The notes under the pieces are model-generated. The model worked only from the letters and a program-made list of their open reading frames with translations. It ran no database searches and had not been told where the DNA came from. Shown piece by piece: positions 29,561 to 36,970 of a stretch of 64,000 nt of DNA. The position numbers were made by a program, and so were the translations under genes. The first letter of the stretch is position 1, and every line of letters starts with the position of its first letter. Source of the DNA: Devosia aquimaris (lineage in GTDB: Bacteria; Pseudomonadota; Alphaproteobacteria; Rhizobiales; Devosiaceae); the NCBI RefSeq assembly GCF_020169335.1, contig NZ_JAIEZN010000001.1:1567426-1631425 (forward strand), read 5' to 3'.

Positions 29561-30664
29561 TTACAGCTGGTCCGATTTTGCGGCGAACGAACCCGATGAC
29601 TCAAGCTTTTGAATCACCGTGTCAGCGCCACCTGCGAGGTAGTGTTGTCGGATGACGCGCTCGCATTCTTTTTCATCATGACCACTGGCTTCAGCAATGT
29701 CTTTGATGGCCACGCCAGCCCGATAAGCCAGGGTGATGAAAGTGCCGCGGAAGTCGTGAAAGGTTACGCCCGAAATCCCCGCAGCCCTGACGGCCGCCCC
29801 CCAGGACGCCTTGAAGCCAGACTTCCATGCAACCCCGTCTTCGGTGGTCAAGACTGTCGTTGGCAACGCCTTTCTTTTCCGAGGGTTGGGATGCTCTGCC
29901 CGTGCCTCCTGTTCAGCTCGTATCGTCTCAAGCGTTGCCCGCAATTCGGCCGAAACGAGAATTTTGACTCGCTTGCCTGCTTTGCCACGGCCAGCCTTTC
30001 CTTGTTGCAGCCGGATGTACTCACCATCATACGCACGCCAACTGAGGTTTAGGAGATCGGCTTGGCGCTGACCCGTCCACTTGGCCAAGATCATCGCACG
30101 CACCAGGTGCGTTGGACCGACTGCAGCAAACAACGCCATCTGTTCGTCGGACCAGATGATGTCCTTCCGGGTTCCGCTTGAAAGCTTGGTCAACGCGTCC
30201 AGTGGGTTTCGTGAGATCTCCTCTTCGTCTTTGGCGAAGTTCAAGACCTTAGTGAAAACCGCCATAGTCAGATCCGCCGCACGCGGAGAGACAGCGAGGA
30301 CATCGTCGCGCCACTTCCGGATGACGCTGCGCGCGCCCTTCTCCTCCAGCGCCGCTATCGGCATAGTACCGAACTTGCCCTGAATTCGGGAAAGGGCCTT
30401 GTCGTATCCTTCTTTCGTTTTTGCAGATAGGCCGGTGTAATCTGCTGAACTGATGTATGACCGGATTAAGTCCGACAAAACCCGCTTGTGCTCTGGTGGC
30501 GCGCGAAAGAGCTTATGGCGTTGAAACTCAGCGATGAAGGCGTCTTGGTCGCGAAGATCTGCTTGGATGCGTGGGCCGCCCCGCCAAGCATAGTAGTAGG
30601 TTCGGAGGCTGCCACGAGCCAACCGCTTCGTAACCCTGTGTACCCCCTTTAGGTCAACGCGCAT
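29561..30664 (-). CDS. Tyrosine recombinase (integrase) of the island
   Basis: 367 residues from the ATG at 30664. An N-terminal SAM-like core-binding domain (about 70-165) is followed by the catalytic domain. Catalytic residues seen are the first R in AKWTGQRQADLL, the HxxR box in VTFHDFRGTFIT, the H in EASGHDEKE, and the nucleophile Y in VIRQHYLAGG. It ends 81 bp from tRNA-Thr, the usual layout of an integrative element, and should catalyse insertion and excision there. The start overlaps the stop of a small upstream ORF by 11 nt. Confidence 0.93.
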   Translation of the reverse strand: MRVDLKGVHRVTKRLARGSLRTYYYAWRGGPRIQADLRDQDAFIAEFQRHKLFRAPPEHKRVLSDLIRSYISSADYTGLSAKTKEGYDKALSRIQGKFGTMPIAALEEKGARSVIRKWRDDVLAVSPRAADLTMAVFTKVLNFAKDEEEISRNPLDALTKLSSGTRKDIIWSDEQMALFAAVGPTHLVRAMILAKWTGQRQADLLNLSWRAYDGEYIRLQQGKAGRGKAGKRVKILVSAELRATLETIRAEQEARAEHPNPRKRKALPTTVLTTEDGVAWKSGFKASWGAAVRAAGISGVTFHDFRGTFITLAYRAGVAIKDIAEASGHDEKECERVIRQHYLAGGADTVIQKLESSGSFAAKSDQL

Positions 30665-30875
30665 TTTCGTCAGCAAGCCAACGCTCAAGCGCTGATCGAG
30701 GATACGATGGTTCAGCTGGGGTCTTTTGGTCAACTGCGGCCATAGCGTCTGATAGCAACACTATTTGTCCCTGCGGCGTAACCTCGCAACGAGTGACGTT
30801 TAGGCCGGCGCGTTTTGCTCCGGTAAGTGCCCGGAACACATCATCAGCGGAGAAACTTGCGCGTTTGCGTGGCAA
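30654..30875 (-). CDS. Small basic protein coupled to the integrase
   Basis: 73 residues from the TTG at 30875, overlapping the integrase start by 11 nt. Segments FSADDVFRALTGAKRAG and a C-terminal YPRSALERWL look folded. I cannot name the family. Small ORFs in this position often act with the integrase or as excisionase, which is inference only. Confidence 0.65.
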   Translation of the reverse strand: MPRKRASFSADDVFRALTGAKRAGLNVTRCEVTPQGQIVLLSDAMAAVDQKTPAEPSYPRSALERWLADENAR

Positions 30876-30902
30876 TTTATGTCTCCGGTCCGCATCGGGT
30901 TG

Positions 30903-30931
30903 TTGATCGAATTATTGGTACGATGTACAAA
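30903..30931 (+). promoter_or_regulatory. Sigma-70-like promoter of the XRE regulator gene
   Basis: TTGATC and TACAAA separated by 17 bp, upstream of the XRE start. The first operator dyad overlaps the spacer and the -10 element, which fits autoregulation. Confidence 0.5.
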
Positions 30932-30972
30932 AAATAGAAGCCTGGCAAGCGAATTCGTTACATAGTACCAAT
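30914..30972. promoter_or_regulatory. Twin dyad operators in the integrase/XRE divergent region
   Basis: Two arms, ATTGGTACGATGTAC (30914-30928) and its near reverse complement GTTACATAGTACCAAT (30957-30972). Each arm is itself a small palindrome of the TAC-N3-GTA type, with centres 40 bp apart. The AT-rich gap lies between the small ORF and the XRE gene, so these are likely binding sites of that regulator. Confidence 0.6.
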
Positions 30973-30989
30973 TTTAGTGAGGATTTGGA

Positions 30990-31370
30990 TTGACTCTAGG
31001 CGCGTTGCAAAGCCGGCTGGCGAGGACGGGAACGGGGCTCGGGGTTCGGGAAACAGCGTTTCTGGCTGACGTTTCACCAGAAACAATCACCAGGATTGAA
31101 AAGGGTGAGCCCGTCAAAGCGGTCACGCTTGAAAAGGTCGCAGAGGTCTACAAATTCCTGGGAGTGGTGTTCATGGACGATGTAGATAAGCCCGGCGTGG
31201 CAATTGATCTTGAACGCCTGTCCGCAGTGAAATCGGGCATCTTTGACAATGATTTTTGTGAGCTAAGAGGCGGGTTGCCACGAGGACGGCTACACAAGTT
31301 GGGAACATTCTTGAAAGCGCTTGACGCGGGCAAGAAATGGACCTCCGCGAACTGGACGCCATCAGGGTGA
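30990..31370 (+). CDS. XRE-family helix-turn-helix regulator
   Basis: 126 residues from a TTG at 30990, with GAGG about 8 nt upstream. The helix-turn-helix covers about residues 5-60, with LGVRETAFLADVSPETITRIEKGEPV as the core. The C-terminal 60 residues have no family I recognise. It is divergent from the integrase pair and faces the twin operators, so it probably controls excision or its own expression. Confidence 0.8.
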   Translation: MTLGALQSRLARTGTGLGVRETAFLADVSPETITRIEKGEPVKAVTLEKVAEVYKFLGVVFMDDVDKPGVAIDLERLSAVKSGIFDNDFCELRGGLPRGRLHKLGTFLKALDAGKKWTSANWTPSG

Positions 31371-31699
31371 CCAAACACCAGCTGATACAGCACGCAAGCC
31401 CGCGCACGTTCACAACGAGGTCTAGTTTGCCGCCGACCAAAAGCTAGAGTCGGCGGATGTCGAGGGCGCGTTAGGGGCCGGCGACAGTGCCCCAGGTTAT
31501 GCCATCAGAGTCCGCTTAGGGCCCGCCCCCGAAACGGGAATCTCGGCTATCTCATAGATGTTATTTTTCAATGCTTTACTAGGCGATCCCAGCTCGAAGT
31601 GGCACAGGCTGTAGCACTTTTTGTAGGACATCCGCACCCGCGACGCCCTGCTCTACGCTGGCGAGCACAGCTGCCGCTTTGCTCGTTCCTTAATAACCG
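31371..31699. other. Gene-free stretch after the XRE gene
   Basis: I see no convincing gene. The only clear structure is a perfect 8-bp hairpin (CCGCCGAC ... GTCGGCGG, 31430-31456) about 60 nt after the XRE stop. It lacks a T run but could end or stabilise that transcript. Confidence 0.4.
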
Positions 31700-32090
31700 A
31701 TGCTCCTCTTACCCAAAGAGGGTTCGGATAACCGTCCTGATGCAGCTGGCGAGACGGCCTTAACTCGGACAGGAAGGATCGGAAATCCCTTCAGAGATGC
31801 CGTGTCGGCAGCCATCCGTCGAAAGGAAGCGGTTCCGCTCCACAGATTGACGCCGGAGAGGCCTACCCCAATTCCCTCCCCCAGTTCCCATCGAAGCTGT
31901 TGCGCGAGCGGAGAAATCTAGGATCAGGTCGACTCCAAAGCGCTTCCTCAAAATTCTCTTGACAGCGCGCCGCCCGCCATCCAACCCGGGACGAGCGGGC
32001 CAGATTCAGCCCTGCGGCACTATGAGAAGGGAGGGGCAGACGATATGGGCGACATGCAAACTAAGAAATACCGGAGTTTGGGCGGGCCAA
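31700..32090 (+). repeat. Multi-hairpin dispersed element, copy A
   Basis: Diverged partner of the sequence at 50,797-51,255. Shared blocks, in the same order and spacing, include GGAAGGATCGGAAATCCCTT (31772), AGATGCCGT, a TTGACGCCGGAGAGG block (31848), CATCGAAGCTG (31890), CTCAAAAT, GACAGCGC, CAGATTCAGCC and a Shine-Dalgarno-like AAGGGAGGGGCAGACGA just before an ATG (32045). Arms GCCCGC (31972) and GCGGGC (31995) form a hairpin where copy B pairs CTGGTCC with GGACCAG. By eye identity is roughly 70-75 percent. No protein is evident; the frame that opens at 32045 is only 60 codons. Confidence 0.7.
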
Positions 32091-32325
32091 CAGCCGCCAG
32101 ACCGCAACGCGCCCCATTTCAGACATTCATCGAGCTTTGGCGAAGCCCTGAAATTAGCCGGTCCCCATTGCCAGGACAGGGAACTGAATTGGGGTGGACG
32201 AACGAACCCGCTGGCGCGAGAGGGTGAGGTACCGGATCGGCGGATCGCTAGAGTGGCGCGCGACCAACTATTGAAGGTACCCCTTCCGTTCGCGCTCGAC
32301 ATCATCTAACCGAAAGTCATGAGCA

Positions 32326-33240
32326 ATGTTGCGCTCTAGGGTGGAGGCCCAGGCTGTGTACAATCTGATTATGCGGGGCAATGACGAGCCTTGGAATCCG
32401 GGCGGCTCTCAGATGGAGCTAGCCCGCGTACTAGAGTACACGGGCGTCTGGCAGCAGCGGGAGTACGCTGCGAAAGACATGGCCGCCTTCGAAGCTCTTC
32501 GAGCACTTCCTGTTTTGCTAGGGTTCGAAAAAGGCGCTGAAAACCCCGCCAGAATTGCTTGGCTAACTGACCTGCTGATTGACAGCGGGGACGTCCATTT
32601 TCGTTTCAGGGTTGACGAGAGCTTTGACCCAATCCCCACGGCGACCGTCTTCGAACACCGTCGAGAGCTTGGTTTCGACCACGATTGGGAAGACAACCGT
32701 ACTCATTGGGCCGTTAAGGACGCCGATCTAGTTCAATGGGCGACCGCCAATGGTTTCCGCCGAGTCGTCGCGGCACCCGAACCGCCAAGGCCGGTTGAGC
32801 GCGCTCGCGTATTCATCGTTCACGGGACAAATGACGCGGCCAAAAACGAGCTGGCGCTCTACCTTACGCGCGTCGGCACACTGCCGGTCATTCTGCACGA
32901 GCAGGTCAACGCAGGGCGGACGATCATAACGAAGTTCATCGAGACTGCCGCAACCGCCGACTTTGCCGTTGTCCTCATGACCGGCGATGACGTGGGCGGT
33001 CGGGACTCGGCTAGCCTATCGCCGCGAGCGAGGCAAAACGTGATCTTTGAGCTTGGTTTCTTCCTGTCTCAGCTTCCAGTGGAGCGCGTGGTTGTTCTTC
33101 TCGGCCCTAGTGTCGAACGACCGTCAGACTATCAGGGTGTCGTTTACATTAGCCACCAGCTGGGCTGGAAAAACGAGCTGGCCCGCGAAATGTCGGCCGC
33201 TGGAATTGCCATTGATTTTGAGGCAGCGATCCGCAGTTAG
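32326..33240 (+). CDS. TIR-like (CAP12/Pycsar effector type) protein with unknown N-terminal domain
   Basis: 304 residues. Residues about 160-300 match the predicted nucleotide-binding TIR-like domain (PF10137), found in CBASS/Pycsar effectors and other anti-phage NADases. Seen are VFIVHGTNDAAKNELA, LHEQVNAGRTIITKF with the candidate catalytic glutamate, VVLMTGDDVGG and SPRARQNVIFELGFF. The N-terminal 150 residues are of no family I know. No cyclase or cyclic-nucleotide synthase lies nearby, so this is a stand-alone form: it may sense a signal through its N-terminal domain and deplete NAD+. The start at 32326 has only a weak ribosome site; GTG 32341 is an alternative. Confidence 0.75.
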   Translation: MLRSRVEAQAVYNLIMRGNDEPWNPGGSQMELARVLEYTGVWQQREYAAKDMAAFEALRALPVLLGFEKGAENPARIAWLTDLLIDSGDVHFRFRVDESFDPIPTATVFEHRRELGFDHDWEDNRTHWAVKDADLVQWATANGFRRVVAAPEPPRPVERARVFIVHGTNDAAKNELALYLTRVGTLPVILHEQVNAGRTIITKFIETAATADFAVVLMTGDDVGGRDSASLSPRARQNVIFELGFFLSQLPVERVVVLLGPSVERPSDYQGVVYISHQLGWKNELAREMSAAGIAIDFEAAIRS

Positions 33241-33246
33241 CGTGCG

Positions 33247-33477
33247 TCAGGCCGGAGCACCTTTGTTCACGGGAGTGAGCGGAACGATAGGGCCAGTCAT
33301 CTCAACCAGCGTGTTGGTGCGCTTTTCTTGCTGGGTCGCGTGATAGGTCAATTCAGATATACTGATGCTGACGCTGAGGGCATTGTAGCCGACATCGCTC
33401 CACCCTTGTGACTTTTGCATCGCGCGCACCTCTGCAGCGCCGATATCGCGCGAGGCGAGGGTGGCGTTGACATGCAT
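33247..33477 (-). CDS. Hypothetical small protein
   Basis: 76 residues from ATG 33477, converging on the TIR gene with 6 nt between. The composition is protein-like, with an alternating beta pattern SVSISISELTYHAT followed by MTGPIVPL. I do not recognise it. A longer in-frame reading upstream is antisense to the HEPN-like gene and unlikely. The ribosome site is weak. Confidence 0.45.
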   Translation of the reverse strand: MHVNATLASRDIGAAEVRAMQKSQGWSDVGYNALSVSISISELTYHATQQEKRTNTLVEMTGPIVPLTPVNKGAPA

Positions 33478-33570
33478 GACAAGCAGCGTCGTGACCTTCG
33501 AAGGGGCTTTTGGTGGTCTCCTATAGTGGTGAGGTTCTTGGCCAGCAACGGCTGGCAGAAAGGGGGCGGC

Positions 33571-34386
33571 ATGGTGGGTCAGGCGACGGAGAAGGTCACC
33601 GTAACCTTGGATAGAAACGCAGTTGGGCGGGTGGCCTACCAAACGGCAAGCGAGGTGTCCGACATATTTAGTTTGGCCTTTACGGTCATTGCTGGCGCAG
33701 ACGTTGAGAACATCCCCACCAATCCAGACCAACACATGCACTTCAGCTTGAAAACGCGGGGCCGCAGCGCTGCCGAGCAACGCGAAGCGTATCAGCGGCG
33801 CCTGGTTGCAATGTGCTTCTCCGACCTGGCGCGGGCCATCCGTGAGACGCTAGAGACCGCATGCGCGCATATGGAGCTGTTGAAGACGCCGCCAGAAACG
33901 TTGGCGGGCGGCAGTCCTGATGAAGTCCTGGAGAGGGTCGTTGCCCGCATGGAAGCAATTCGGCCCAGCGCCCAAGCGCTCAACTATCCCCAGCTTCTCA
34001 AACGGGTGCAGGATGGACTATCTGCTCCTCTCACATGGACGCCGGAACTACATTCATTCCAGACGGTGCGAAACTGTCTCGAGCACCGGGGTGGTGTGGT
34101 GGGAGAGCGCGACGTTGACCAAAACGGACAGCTCACCTTGAGCCTTCCGACCGTCGAGCTTTACCACCTCGATGCCGAGGGCAATGAAACGGCAATGCAT
34201 TTCGATGCCCCTACCCAGAAGGAAACGCAGGTGATGCTGCGCACCATCACCAGAACGCAGACTTTCAACCTCGGGCAAACAGTGTCGATTCCGCCTCGTG
34301 ATGTGAAAGAGGTTGCGTTTGCCGTGTTAATGCTGGCAGGCGATCTTGTGGCCAAGATGCCTGCCTCAGACCGACAGGAAATCTAA
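33571..34386 (+). CDS. HEPN-like hypothetical protein
   Basis: 271 residues from ATG 33571, preceded by AAAGGGGG. Two long helical segments (about residues 65-130 and 150-200) end in FQTVRNCLEHRGG. The RNCLEH sequence matches the RX4H motif of HEPN ribonucleases common in toxin and abortive-infection systems. A beta-rich C-terminal part follows (about 205-265). No signal peptide or membrane helix. The neighbouring TIR gene supports a defence role, but the HEPN assignment rests on the motif and helix pattern alone. Confidence 0.6.
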   Translation: MVGQATEKVTVTLDRNAVGRVAYQTASEVSDIFSLAFTVIAGADVENIPTNPDQHMHFSLKTRGRSAAEQREAYQRRLVAMCFSDLARAIRETLETACAHMELLKTPPETLAGGSPDEVLERVVARMEAIRPSAQALNYPQLLKRVQDGLSAPLTWTPELHSFQTVRNCLEHRGGVVGERDVDQNGQLTLSLPTVELYHLDAEGNETAMHFDAPTQKETQVMLRTITRTQTFNLGQTVSIPPRDVKEVAFAVLMLAGDLVAKMPASDRQEI

Positions 34387-34586
34387 CTGACGATCAGGCT
34401 GCCCGACTGCACGGTTTGCAGGGCCGAAATAGCGTTCTTGGCCAGAGGCATGAGGGCGGCGTGACCGGGATCGTCGGGGTGGATGCCATCGGTTTCGTAG
34501 GCCACATTCACGCCCACCTTAATGCCCGAAGTAGCGCTAGCCATGATGACGATCCCGCGCGCCGCCTCTGGCGGCTTGGCACCATT
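34383..34586 (-). pseudogene. C-terminal remnant of an SGNH/GDSL hydrolase
   Basis: The minus frame reads from just after a TAG (34587-34589) through IVIMASATSGIK, then ETDGIHPDDPGHAAL and about 25 more residues. The D-x-x-H pair in DGIHPDDPGHAAL is block V of SGNH/GDSL esterases, always near the C-terminus. Everything upstream of block V is missing, so it is a truncated remnant. An ATG at 34544 could still give a 53-residue peptide. Confidence 0.55.
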
Positions 34587-34591
34587 CTAGC

Positions 34592-34665
34592 TGGTGCGAA
34601 GGCCGTACGGAATCGAACCATTGACACGAGGATTCTCAATCTGACGTCATGCCCAGCAAATCTGG
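34592..34665 (-). other. Degenerate tRNA-like sequence
   Basis: The minus strand shows GATTGAGAATC, then GGTTCGATTCC with weak T-stem pairing, and CACCAG close to the expected 3' end. It does not fold as a working tRNA. It directly abuts the truncated SGNH remnant, as expected for an old attachment site. Confidence 0.3.
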
Positions 34666-34773
34666 GGGTTTTGCTCTCCATGTGTTATCCATGTGCCACC
34701 CAGCGTTACACTGTCTTGTTCGAATCTCTATTTTGGTCAATCGATGGGAGTGTTCGCGAATGAGGAGGACTTG

Positions 34774-35619
34774 ATGCTCCGGGAGCACGCTACAAGCGTT
34801 GTCATTGCCGTTTTGACCGTGGTAATCCCTGCCGCTTTATTTGCCCTAGGCACTTTTATATTTGCCGTTCTGCAGGATCAGTATTCTCGAACGCAGATAT
34901 CTGCTTACGTCGTGAAGCTAGACAACCCTGAACCTCATCTACTCTCAGACGCCAGGGCCACGCTTAGTGTGGCAGCGACCCAGTTGGACGGACTCGTAGC
35001 TAAACTCGATGGCGAAGCCGCCGTTGTCCTGAAGATTTTGAGGGATATGCTTCGCGATGATGAAAAGCTTCTGTCGGATGTACCTCCTGAAATTGCTCAT
35101 ATGCGACTGGTGAACAACACCGACCGCACTCTGAAAGACGTCGCCCTGATGCCATCGAAGGAGGCCTTATCCTATTTGGGGAGCGGAGCGACTGTGGTCT
35201 ATGACAGCGAGTGGAAAATTGTCGGCCAAGAGCAACTCGATAAGCTGAACATCGCCCCGCACAGCAGTCTAGACTTTATTCTCCTTGGTGACCGGTCCTA
35301 CCGTGTACCCGAATTGGCGAAGGTAACGCTTGGCGGGGCCGAGATCGACGTTGTGAAAGTCGATTTGGACACTCTCTCAAACAGGTGGGACTATTTTTGG
35401 GAAGTCAGCGTCATTAGCGGCTTAGTTTATGTCCTTGCCGCCTTGGGGGCCGTGCTGATGGTGTTGATCGGTATTTCGGCGCCGATCACCGCGATTCCAA
35501 CATGGCGCCGGCGCCTGACTTCAAAAGTGGAATTTGAACGCATGCATGGTGATGTGGAGGCGCTCTATGGTCGCTATAGGCCCGGCGAGAGGAACCCTTT
35601 GGAACCCACTACCACCTGA
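34774..35619 (+). CDS. Hypothetical membrane protein with two transmembrane helices
   Basis: 281 residues from ATG 34774, which has GAGGAGG 5-6 nt upstream; an ATG 30 nt earlier lacks one. The first transmembrane helix is at about residues 8-33 (VVIAVLTVVIPAALFALG), the second at about 207-232 (ISGLVYVLAALGAVLMVLIG). The 170-residue middle part is soluble, presumably periplasmic or cytoplasmic, with acidic helices and a beta-rich second half. The short C-terminal tail is basic and cytoplasmic. I do not recognise the family. GC content is well below that of the core genes. Confidence 0.7.
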   Translation: MLREHATSVVIAVLTVVIPAALFALGTFIFAVLQDQYSRTQISAYVVKLDNPEPHLLSDARATLSVAATQLDGLVAKLDGEAAVVLKILRDMLRDDEKLLSDVPPEIAHMRLVNNTDRTLKDVALMPSKEALSYLGSGATVVYDSEWKIVGQEQLDKLNIAPHSSLDFILLGDRSYRVPELAKVTLGGAEIDVVKVDLDTLSNRWDYFWEVSVISGLVYVLAALGAVLMVLIGISAPITAIPTWRRRLTSKVEFERMHGDVEALYGRYRPGERNPLEPTTT

Positions 35620-35630
35620 GCTTGGCACAT

Positions 35631-35660
35631 CCGTGGGAACACCACATCCACGGGGGTTTT
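35631..35660 (+). terminator. Probable rho-independent terminator
   Basis: CCGTGG and CCACGG arms around an 11-nt loop, followed by GGGTTTT, 12 nt after the stop of the membrane protein gene. Confidence 0.5.
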
Positions 35661-35835
35661 AGTGCCGCCAACACAGGGCACGGCGGCATTGAGCGATCTC
35701 AAAATCGGCTTCGTACACGCTCTATTGGTGGATGATGTCGCGTACGCGCCCCAGCGTGCGGAAGATTAAGATAGCCCAACGCACCGTCGCGAGACCATTC
35801 GAGCAATTTTAGCCTCCGCTAAAGGAGTTGTTTGA

Positions 35836-36315
35836 GCGTTTCGGGAGCATGTCCGCGATGCAGCCAAGGACATCGGACTGCTTTCCGCACTAGACGAGAT
35901 AGCGCTCCAGGAAAAGAGCTATGTGGTAGGCGAGCGCGGAGACGTGGTCGAGCAGACCTGATTTCTGCCGCTAACCACGATGGTAGGACCTGCAACAAGG
36001 GTCGCTGCTCAAAGTGCTAACTTCGAAGTCGACTGCTCGCATCCAGGTTGCGAACGCCTGAAACCTGCGATTGCTGTCCGAAATCGGCTCACGCACCCGA
36101 AGTCAATTGGTGATCTGACAGTGGAAGTGACCGAGGTTGCGAAGGCACACACGGGTTTCTTTTGGTTGCTTGCGCTCGTTATTGAGGGCATGTCCGCAAT
36201 GAACCATAATCTTGCCGTTCACAATGCAGACGCACGCGACTTGCTGGACCGACTGAAACGAAGCGATCCCGATGCTATCGACGACTATCAACGGGTCTTT
36301 TCGTCCACACCTTGA
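35836..36315 (+). pseudogene. Broken gene with HEPN-like helix and internal stop
   Basis: One frame reads FREHVRDAAKDIGLLS... to a TGA at 35959-35961 and continues in frame for 118 codons to the real stop. The second part has AVRNRLTHPKS, again an RX4H-type motif, in a helical context. It also has a CSHPGCE pair that could hold a metal. The 5' end is not preceded by a start or ribosome site, so the gene is truncated as well as interrupted. Confidence 0.5.
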
Positions 36316-36511
36316 GAGTGATCGGCTTTGGCGCCTATAGGTCGACTTGGTGTGACACGTCCATTAATCTGTTTAGGTCGGCGCCGCGATCGACAGCCGA
36401 ATTGACGTTAGCGGCACGCAGTTAGTGACCAATGATCTGCGAATTCAAAGGCTGCTGGACGGTGCGGTACTCGAGGCTTTGAAATGCCACGCTAGCGAGC
36501 CCGCTACGAGG

Positions 36512-36970
36512 CTAGAAGTTGCGAATATTTTCGTCCAACCAATCGCCGACGTCATCCCACCACTCGTGCAAGTCTTCGCGAAAATTGTCGATCAATTCGC
36601 CGGGCTGATCCCAGTTCTCCAAAAGATTATCGAGACATTCTTTGAAAAATTCCTTAGTGGCATCCCACGGATTATTTCCATCACTGCGAATACCTGCGGT
36701 TGGTTTTATCTCGATAGCGATGCACTCCAAAAGCTTGGGGACGATGCTTTGGACACGATCCTCTCCACTCTTGACAAGCTCCCAGGCACCCTTTGTCTGA
36801 CTTAGTTCAGCTTCGAATGGCGCGAACTTCAGGAATGTTTTGTGAGTAGCAATCGCATGTACCAGATAGCAGTTGAGTCGCTCGATAGGAAGCTCGGCGC
36901 TCTTTGAACTTTCCAAAAAGCGCTCAAAGGCCGCCCTTGTTTCATCGCGAAGATCGTTTAGCACAGTCAT
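36512..36970 (-). CDS. Hypothetical helical protein, third gene of the secreted nuclease cluster
   Basis: 152 residues from ATG 36970, overlapping the end of the PLD gene by 29 nt. It is largely alpha-helical, with a tryptophan-rich acidic C-terminus (DLHEWWDDVGDWLDENI). There is no signal peptide or membrane helix. I do not recognise the family. The overlap suggests co-translation with the PLD protein, perhaps as an immunity or binding partner, which is inference. A 126-codon frame on the opposite strand is less protein-like. Confidence 0.6.
   Translation of the reverse strand: MTVLNDLRDETRAAFERFLESSKSAELPIERLNCYLVHAIATHKTFLKFAPFEAELSQTKGAWELVKSGEDRVQSIVPKLLECIAIEIKPTAGIRSDGNNPWDATKEFFKECLDNLLENWDQPGELIDNFREDLHEWWDDVGDWLDENIRNF

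Noticed and set aside
33467-33472. TTGACA as a -35 box for the HEPN-like gene
   Set aside because: No acceptable -10 hexamer at 16-18 bp.
35959-35961. In-frame TGA as a possible selenocysteine codon
   Set aside because: No SECIS-like hairpin is apparent next to it and the 5' end of the gene is also missing; decay is simpler.
36425-36805. 126-codon plus-strand frame opposite the helical gene at 36,512-36,970
   Set aside because: Less protein-like than the minus frame, which is coupled to the PLD gene and has a better composition.
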